Part shown: positions 56,958 to 64,000 of the stretch, one piece after another | How positions within the stretch are numbered: position 1 is the stretch's first letter | Layout: each line of letters opens with the position of its first letter | Assembly (NCBI GenBank): GCA_963555705.1 | Contig: OY743173.1 | Coordinates: forward strand, 521,001-585,000 | Source of the DNA: Ligustrum vulgare | Lineage: Eukaryota; Streptophyta; Magnoliopsida; Lamiales; Oleaceae | Length of the DNA stretch: 64,000 nucleotides | Direction of reading: 5' to 3' | Program-made: the position numbers and the translations under genes | Notes under the pieces: generated by a model | What the model was told of the DNA's origin: nothing | What the model saw: the letters and a program-made list of their open reading frames with translations, nothing else | The model's database searches: none

Positions 56958-58425
56958 CGAAAACGCGGTAACCACCGCGTTTTCCACTTAAGGGGAAAAA
57001 AAAATTAAAACAAGACAGAACGTGAAAGCAAGACAGACAGCGTCCATCTCTTCTCTCCCTCAAGCTGCTGCGTTCGCTCTGCCCTCGAAGCCGACCGCCA
57101 CCACCCGCAACCGTCGCCCGCCACCACCGGCCACCACCAGAGGCAAAGGTAAGCACCTTGTTTTCCTATTTTGTTTCTTCAATGGATAGAGGATATAGAA
57201 TCTTGATTGAGTCAAAAAACAAAGAAAAAACACGGTAATCACACCTCACTCCATTATCTCTACAAAACGCGTCGGATTAAGCACCATTTTTAGCATATTT
57301 CTCTGTAGAAGTCCAATTATAACTGATTTTGAACAATGAAGCTCAGCTGCAAGAAATCCCTCTTTCGGGCTACTGTTTCGATTTTTTTTTTCCTCCACGA
57401 TTCGGAATAATTTCTCAATTTAGATATATGAAATTTAACCTAATGAGTTTAATAACAATGAGTATATAACCAACTCAAATAGATTGAGCAGCAATTGTGT
57501 TGCTTGAGCAGCAGTTTTGTAGGATTAGATATGAGGACATGCAATTTTATGTAATGTTTTTTGATTGTTGAATCTGATTAAATTTTGATATGAGTCAAGT
57601 TCTTCAATGTATCAGTTGTAGTTATGTTTCTCTTTTAATCTTGTAATTGTTCATGGTTTGTGTATTATGTATGCATTTATATTTGTTGCTATTTTGGCAT
57701 GGTTTGGCTTCTTGATAACCCTTCATTATGGAGGATTGGCCATCTCTCTCATCTAGGCACTGTTCCACCAACACACACAATGTGAGGCTCTTTCTGGTGT
57801 AACATATATATATGATAAGAAGACAACGATGTCTTAATGTAATTTTTTTATTGGAGCAATTTCTTTGTTTATTTCTTTGATAATAGTTATTAAAATTGTA
57901 TTTGCAATGTGATTTGGGAATAACACTTAGTGTGTTATTATGGCTGTGAATGATGATATTATTTGCTAATAATTGTCTTTATTTTCCTTCTCTGTTTGGT
58001 TTGACTGTCGATACTATAATTTGTTTCATTGACACCCCTCTTTGACGTAAAGAGGTTACTTCTTCTATTAGGTACACTTTGATTATTGAATACTATTATA
58101 AGATTCCCACCAAACTTGCTTGTACACTTCAGTTAAATGATGAAGTCTTCAATTTCTTTACTGTAATTTTTGCCTTATTCCCATATTTTGTTACTTTATT
58201 TAGGGGGTAATATTAAACCATACTTTGGTTATTTAATACAATTTAAATATTCCTCTAAATATATCAATCCTCTTTTAGACTAGTAAACTAGTAATACCAT
58301 GGTTCAAAGGTTTTTGTTAAGGGGATTAGCGCATTTTATCAAGTCTTATCTATTTGTGAAACAATGAATACTAGTATGAATCAAAATAAAGTTTCAACTG
58401 AAGTTAAACCTTCTTTATAGACAAT

Positions 58426-59478
58426 ATGGGCGGTCAAAGAAATGTTAGGGAAACCACTATGAATTGAGCTAATCAAAAAGAGAATGCATTTATCCAAATA
58501 TACTACGATTATGTGAAAGCTGGTAAATTACAGTGTTCAACATTTAAGGAAGAGTGTTGGGGGAAGATTAGTGAAGATTTGAAACGCGTCATAAATGAGG
58601 ACTGCGACATTGCTCAATTAAAGGGTAAATGGAACCGTTTGCGCAGCTTTCATCGGTCATTTTCTGAACTTATTAAGCACACATGAGTCACATGGGATTC
58701 AGATACATGCACAGTAAGTGCTCCTGAAGAAGTTTGGCAAGCATTTTTCGCGGTAAATTTTCCTTTGCATAATATAATTTTTATCATTTACCTTTATTGT
58801 TTATCAATTTATATTACTTCTTTTTTAATATGTACATAGTGATTCATGTTACTTCTTCTTAATATGTACATATTATTTCATGTATCTATCTTTTTTAATG
58901 CAGAAAAATGCAAAGATTTACAAGAAATTCAAGAAAGATGGATGCCCACATTATGAGATGCTTGGAGAACTCTTTGGTGGAACCACGGCTACTGGAGGAT
59001 TAGGCACCCCTCAACTCAGCTTCCACCCTCTTCAGATGATGAACGACAGATGGAGGACGATTTTCTAACAAATGGGGTCCATGTACGGGTACATAATGTC
59101 GATGAATCGGATATTGAAAAGCCTCCTCGTCGTCGCAAAACACCTAAGATCAGTAAATCAGAGAAGATAGATGAGGCCCTGGTGCGTTGGGAGTCCACTA
59201 TGAATAAAAGAGAGGAGGAAAGTGAACTTCGACAAACTTACTTGAAGGAGAAGATTGCAAAAATGCAAGGGAAATCATCTTTCGGTACCAGTGGGAGTGA
59301 AGCAACTAGCCAAGACCCTTTTACGCAAGCGAAGTGCATGGCCATATTAAACAGTATGGAAGCATTGACTGACGAGATATTCGCTAACGCTATGAAGGCA
59401 CTCAGAGATCCAGAATTTAGGGTGCAATTTGTGTTGATGCCGGAGAGTAGGAGGATGAATGTGTTGAAATTCCTTTAA
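58426..59478 (+). pseudogene. Harbinger ORF1: Myb/SANT-like DNA-binding protein
   Basis: Exon 1 is 58426-58752 (ATG GGC GGT), donor GTAAAT; exon 2 starts 58904 after TTTAATGCAG. The trihelix Myb-like domain reads FIQIYYDYVKAGKLQCSTFK, GKISEDLKRVINEDCDI, LKGKWNRLRSFHRSFSEL and KIYKKFKKDGCPHYEMLGEL. A tail with RRRKTPKISKSEKI and a charged helix ends in PESRRMNVLKFL, TAA 59476. Stops: TGA 58465 (where Trp or similar would fit) and TGA 58684, plus a frameshift near 59020. In PIF/Harbinger elements this protein is needed with the transposase for nuclear import and DNA binding. It lies 0.4 kb upstream of the transposase. Confidence 0.85.
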
Positions 59479-59847
59479 GTGATTTCCTATCGTGTAGCTT
59501 TATTTGACCATGGCAGCTATATTTGTACTTGTTCTATGGATGATTTTTGTTTGATGTTTTATTGTAGTATGGATTGCATAATTGTGTTGACTTTCTGTAT
59601 TATCAGTATGTTGAGACTAGATGTGGATTTGGCAAGGTTTATATGTATGAACTTGTTGTATTGTACTATAGATTGCATAATTGTGTTGATGTTCTGTATT
59701 ATCAGTACGTTGTGACTAGATGTGGATTTGGCAAGGTTTCTATATATGAACTTGTCGTGTTCTGGTCTTTGCGACATGTAGTGGAGAAATTAACAACGTT
59801 GCAATTTTACACGGACTAAATCTTAGTGATTTGCATTTGTGCAAGAA

Positions 59848-61142
59848 ATGTCATCTTCAGGTCAAATTTCACCCGATGAATCAAGTGACGAAGATCTGTT
59901 CCTCATAGATGACGAACCTGATGCATCCGTAGATATGATGGGATTGCAGATTGTACAATCTGCATATGAAGGGATCTGTAGGACGCCACGAAGAACTTCA
60001 TTGCTTACTGGAAGGATGTATATATATGAGGTATTAAATGGACATCCAGATGTGTGTCATGATAATTTTCGCATGCAGAAACATGTATTTGAGAACTTTT
60101 GTAGCACTTTGAAAGAAAAAGGTTTATTGAGAGATGGAAAAAAAGTTAGCGTCGAGGAAGGGGTCGCAATGTTTTTGATGATCCTTGGGCACAGTACACG
60201 ATATAGAATTATAGGTGATAGATTCCAACATGGAAATCACACAATACACAAATGGTTTAAGAAAGTCCTACGTGTTGTTCGTGAGTTAGGCATTGAGCTA
60301 ATACGCCCAACGAACCGAGGTGTTGTACATGAGCGTATCTTGCAGAGATACCCGTACTTCAAGAATTGTATTGGTGCAATTGACGGAACACATGTGGCAG
60401 CTTGGGCGCCAGCTTCGAGACAAACAGCTTTTCGAGGACGAAAAACAACTGTAACACAAAATGTAATGGTAGTATGTGATTTTGATATGAAGGTCACATA
60501 TGTGCACGCTGGATGGGAAGGGTCGGCCAATGATTCTTGGGTATTCATTGACGTTGTTACTACCGGCGCAAATGGATTTCCAATGCCATGTGGAGGTATA
60601 TTGCATTATTTTTTTAATTTTTGAGTAAAACTCCTTTGACACATAAGTTTAGACAATGTTAGTTTATGCGCAGATGAATTTTACTTGGTTGATGCTGGAT
60701 ATCCTAACATACCCGGGTTTCTTGCCCCTTATTGAGGACGTCGATATCATCTACGTGATTACGTAGGAGGAGGACGACTGTGTGGAAAAGAAGAGTTGTT
60801 CAATTACAGACATTCCTCATGCCGCAATGTGATCGAGCGATGCATTGGAGTTATAAAGGCCAGATTTCCTATTTTGAAGTTTATCAGTAATTTTCCTCTT
60901 ACTAGGCAAAGACACATACCGCTGCGTGCTGCACAATACATAACTTCATTCTCAAAGAGCACGCATTGGATAAGTTGTTTACAGAATATTCTCAAGAAAA
61001 TATGATATTTGATGAAGAACCTGAATCATCTGATGCACGTGAACTCATTCAATTTGATTCCAACCAGATGGCTCAAATGGCACAAGTGCGAGAACAAATT
61101 GCTACCCAAATGTGGAACGATTATTCTAAAAGGGCAACATGA
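59848..61142 (+). pseudogene. Harbinger DDE transposase
   Basis: ATG 59848 (MSSSGQISPDESSDED). Exon 1 runs to 60595 (GGAG|GTATAT) and exon 2 starts 60674 after TATGCGCAG, in phase. Motifs: a helix-turn-helix-like VEEGVAMFLMILGHSTRYR with HTIHKWFKKVLRV, first catalytic Asp in CIGAIDGTHV, RGRKTTVTQNVMVVCDFDMK, second Asp in WEGSANDSWV, EFYLVDAGYPNIPGFLAPY, and the Glu in NVIERCIGVIKARFPIL. Lesions: TGA at 60733-60735 (APY*GRRYHLRDY, where Arg is usual, so CGA to TGA) and a frameshift near 60945. After the shift the other frame continues as KEHALDKLFTEYSQEN to TGA 61140-61142. All three catalytic residues are still present. The element is non-autonomous as it stands. Confidence 0.9.
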
Positions 61143-61268
61143 ATTTTTAACTTTTTGGCAGCAACAAATTGTATGATTGAGGCTAATCTATTTTTTTGTT
61201 GTTCCAAACTCAAATATGGCAGCTCTATTCAGTTATATTGTGTTTATCATATATGTATGAATGTTGAA

Positions 61269-61271
<3 letters not shown>

Positions 61272-61300
<29 letters not shown>
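61272..61300. repeat. (TA)n microsatellite
   Basis: TA run in the 3' part of the Harbinger element, downstream of the transposase. Confidence 0.9.
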
Positions 61301-61302
<2 letters not shown>

Positions 61303-61830
61303 CCAGAAATTTAATTACAACAACACAAAGTTTGTGTTTGATATTATTTAAAAATATATTTTTTAAATTAATAGTAATTTTTGGGAGAATGGATGATTCA
61401 TATTTGGTTGAAAAGTCAAATATTGTGGATTTCACTTTTAATGAGAATCAAATAAGGACAAAATAGTTTTCTGCAAAAAAACTCAAACAGAACGTGTTTT
61501 CCACCTTTTCATTTTCGAAAACAGTTTTCAGAAATAACAAACCAAACGCGTTTTCAGCAATTTTGAAAACATTCTCGAAAAATGGAAAACATTTTCGAAA
61601 ATGAAAATAGAAAACGGAAACATAAAGAGAACAGGGCCAAATATTTTCTATGTAAATGAGAAATGTTTTCTTAGCAAAATGGTGAGAAAATTTTTTCCAA
61701 GTAAATGACCTAACTTGTGCTTCAAGTGGTTGTATCAAGAAATTATTTTTCAATTAACACAAAAGTTAGAAATGATTTTCTTTGAAGTGACATTTTCTAG
61801 GTAAATATAAAGCAATCAAACATAGCCTAA

Positions 61831-61990
61831 ATGGACTTCAAAATTTAAAGGGCTGACAGAAAAAAAAATCAGGCAGAATTGCTCCATTTCAAAAATTTTA
61901 AAAAAATTAAATTAAATTAAATGGGCTAACCCAAAGTAAGATGCGTGCACTGGTCTAACATTGGGTATGTCACTGTATCTCATGGGAGAA

Positions 61991-62031
<41 letters not shown>

Positions 62032-63050
62032 TGATAACAATAACAACATAGCCGTCACATAAATTTGCACACAATTTCTCACCTATTTTTACTTGCCATT
62101 TTAAGAAATTATGTAATTTTATCAACTTATGTTATTTTAATAACTGAATTAGAGAAGTTCAATTAATGCAAAATCAATTTATATGTGACGTGTAATAAAT
62201 GATTTATAAATTTGTGAAAAATAAAACATCTATAAAAAGGTCAAATTGTATATTATTTTTATTCTTTTGATAATTAATGTAATATTTTTGAAGTCGAAAA
62301 TATGTAATATGAGTGTCAAATTCAAAAGGGTAATTATATTGATACCACAATATTTGTTAACTACATCACATTTTATTTTTAATGAATATCCTAAGCTTTT
62401 CTTATTTTTACACTTATGCTCCCAAGTTTTTTATATAAATCTTTTATCATTAACTATATATTAATTTTTATATCTTGTCCATAAAGATGATTTTTGTCCA
62501 AAATATTTCTTATGAGGGTGAAGAAAAACTTATTTATCTCTCGTATTTTTAAATAATCAAATTTTCAATGTACATTAGTAGGATATTTGGATATAAATTG
62601 TGATTAAAAACAAAATATGTTAATTAATTGAAAGTTTAGAGTAATAATATTTTGGAAAAAAATTGAGGATATAAAAACAAAAGTGAGCAAATATAAAAAA
62701 TCTTTCATTTAATTAAAATATGGTGTAAATATAAAAAATTGTGGTGTGAATATAACTACCCAAATCAAAATCTCAACGATAAGTTTAATACAAACTAATA
62801 AATGAGAGTGAACTCTGAACATTTCATTCATAAAATCGTCTCAAATACTAAAGGTAAAAATTTTACTTGTACTTTTTAGTTTTTCAAAAATCCAATCTTT
62901 TTATTTTATCTATTCTAAATCTTTTATGATACCTATCATTTCTTACCTAAATTCAATTTGATATAAATGATTAATTTCAATTTTTTTTCTTCTCAAATTA
63001 AAAAAATAAAAATAATAATAGATATGATATTTCTAAGAAAATTCAATTAA
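61831..63050. other. AT-rich intergenic region
   Basis: No gene recognised. Contains a (GT)n run at 61997-62028 and short AT-rich frames without family features. Confidence 0.6.
61997..62028. repeat. (GT)n microsatellite
   Basis: About fifteen GT dinucleotides in a row. Confidence 0.92.
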
Positions 63051-63213
63051 TGTTATAAACTAGAGAGAAAAGTAGAGATACCAATAAACTTGTGATTTCA
63101 TTATGAACCAGAGCCCCATATATATAGGAGAGAATAGAGATATGCAAAGTAATAATATCTGAGGTTACAGGGGTACAATTGTCATTCACCAATACAAGAT
63201 AATATTTACAACA
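63051..63213 (-). repeat. Short LTR of a copia-like element
   Basis: Plus strand TGTTATAAACTAGAG... to ...AATATTTACAACA, so the minus strand has TGTTGTAAA/TTTATAACA ends. It is followed by CTTCCCCTTG, the complement of a polypurine tract, on the internal side. Only about 163 bp long. The partner LTR lies beyond the window. Confidence 0.6.
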
Positions 63214-64000
63214 CTTCCCCTTGAATGACATATTACATAATATCTGTCTCATTAAAACCTTGTTTGATAAAAACTCAATGAGACAAAAATATCAAACGAA
63301 GGAAAAAGAGTACAGTTATTCTTGGAGTATTAAGATGAATATTGCCTCGTTAAAACCTTGTCAGGAAAATCCAATGGGACAAAACATTAGCTAAGGAAAT
63401 AGAGTACAACTACTCCCCCTAGTGTTGATCACTGTAAATCATCGAGTCGATGCATCCCAATCTTGTGAACTGATTTCTTGAATATAGATGTTGACAGTGC
63501 TTATGTGGATAAATCAACTACATTGTCACTTGAGTGAATCTGTTGAAAATTCTGGAGTATTTTTATGTTGCCTCATTAAAACCTTGTCAGAAAAAATCTA
63601 GTGGGACAAAACCTGAATGAAGGAAAAAGAGTACAGCTACTTCTACTGATTCAATCTAAATTGAATCATCCATTTAGTTACTCCCCCTGATTCAATGTCT
63701 ATTGAATCATCTATATATTGATCTCTTCAGGAGTCTTGAATAGGATAGTCTATCAATAGACATTGATAAGAGTTACCTCATGAAAAACCTTGCTTAGGAA
63801 ATCTCGTGGGACAAAACCTCGGCTAAAAAAAAAGAGTGCAGCGTTTATTAGCTCCCCCTCATGGGAATATTACAATTATATTTATTTCAACTATAAATCG
63901 GTACAATATCGAATATGTTTACCAAGCATATAAATAGCACATATCTGATCTCTCATATTATTTGTTCTTCGAATATATTCAATATTTCCAATCATTTGAA
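63214..64000 (-). mobile_element. 3' internal region of a Ty1/copia-like element (continues past the window)
   Basis: No coding frame is left, but the sequence has the 3' region known from several plant copia elements. Degenerate units start about 63232, 63341, 63571 and 63771 and read CCTC(A/G)TTAAAACCTTG...GGGACAAAA...AAGGAAAAAGAGTACAG. CTCCCCCT tracts at 63414, 63682 and 63852 are the complements of purine-rich runs. Assignment to copia rests on this pattern and is not proven by RT sequence. Confidence 0.55.
63232..63848 (-). repeat. Four degenerate ~80-bp repeats in the copia-like element
   Basis: Copies at about 63232-63317, 63341-63417, 63571-63648 and 63771-63848 share TTAAAACCTTGT, a GGGACAAAA core and AAAGAGT(A/G)CAG. 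The spacing is irregular (about 110, 230 and 200 bases between starts). Confidence 0.8.

Larger units (their letters stand above)
56786..61638 (+). mobile_element. PIF/Harbinger transposon, decayed (TSD AAA)
   Basis: Ends GGCCCCGTTCTCTTTGCCG and (revcomp of right end) GGCCCTGTTCTCTTTATG, flanked by AAA (56783-56785 and 61639-61641). It carries the two genes of the superfamily, Myb-like ORF1 and DDE transposase, in the same direction. Both are broken. Both subterminal regions are rich in GTTTTC/GAAAAC and AACGCG words. A C-rich segment with a donor-like GGTAAGC (57040-57155) may be a leader exon; the 57160-58425 stretch between it and ORF1 has no other coding signal. Confidence 0.9.
56753..61827. 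mobile_element. MITE that hosts a Harbinger transposon (TSD TAA)
   Basis: Outer ends GGATGTGTTTGATT (56753) and CAATCAAACATAGCC (61827), flanked by TAA at 56750-56752 and 61828-61830. Without the Harbinger insertion about 220 bp remain. Confidence 0.7.

Noticed and set aside
59479..59819. Cys/Ile/Tyr-rich frames between Harbinger ORF1 and transposase
   Set aside because: They cross a short imperfect direct repeat (GATTGCATAATTGTGTTGA...) in the intergenic spacer and have opposite-strand equivalents.
1..64000. tRNA, rRNA or snoRNA genes
   Set aside because: No cloverleaf with A and B boxes or conserved rRNA blocks was seen; the tRNA-like matches are retrotransposon primer-binding sites.

Overview
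The window is a transposable-element-rich segment of a flowering-plant nuclear genome, probably a eudicot. It holds Ty3/gypsy and Ty1/copia LTR elements with plant-type tRNA primer sites, plant hAT and PIF/Harbinger transposons, MITEs, and two host genes of which one belongs to a chloroplast-division family. No bacterial or organellar features, tRNA, rRNA or CRISPR were seen.

Layout. (1) 1-8982: a minus-strand Ty3/gypsy fragment (partial LTR, RNase H and RT; no integrase) is split inside its RT by a minus-strand gag-pro element (here 'D', 1699-8982). D has a 1.36-kb 3' LTR, a tRNA-Asp-type primer site and only a 36-bp stub of 5' LTR. (2) 8983-31963: a 5'-truncated plus-strand Tat-lineage Ty3/gypsy element ('E') with protease, RT, a second RNase H, integrase, and a spliced antisense ORF before its 3' LTR. 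That LTR is cut into three pieces by a solo LTR ('A', 17004-19570, TSD GACAC) and by a gag-pro element ('C', 19766-31716, TSD CAATC). C is itself interrupted in gag by solo LTR 'B' (22100-25422, TSD CTTAG). (3) About 32305-38883: the 3' exons of a PARC6/CDP1-like gene on the plus strand, with several lesions and a 4.3-kb LTR element ('F', 33245-37523, TSD GGTAT) in one intron. (4) 40516-44274: an eight-exon minus-strand gene for a coiled-coil protein, convergent with PARC6. (5) 44748-52258: a MITE containing a decayed hAT transposon (44785-52087, TSD GGTGCAAT), which contains a small LTR element ('G', 45476-48745, TSD TTTAG), whose LTR holds another MITE. (6) 52262-56749: AT-rich DNA with a 1-kb tandem duplication. 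(7) 56753-61827: a second MITE containing a decayed PIF/Harbinger transposon with Myb-like ORF1 and DDE transposase. (8) 63051-64000: the 3' end of a minus-strand copia-like element with four degenerate ~80-bp repeats.

How the parts relate. Exact target-site duplications give the nesting order. Elements 1, F and G share LTR and primer-site sequence. Only 1 has RT, so F (gag-pro only) and G (a lone Glu/Lys-rich ORF) look non-autonomous. Three LTR families carry repeated GC-rich near-palindromic words: ACGGCCGT in 1/F, GCGATCGC in C, GCGTGGGCACGC in D. Many premature stops fit C-to-T decay of methylated DNA. I found no wholly new enzymatic system. The least ordinary objects are element G and its ORF, the palindromic-word arrays, F's mismatched LTR pair, the spliced antisense ORF of E, and a templated 36-bp inverted repeat abutting a splice donor.
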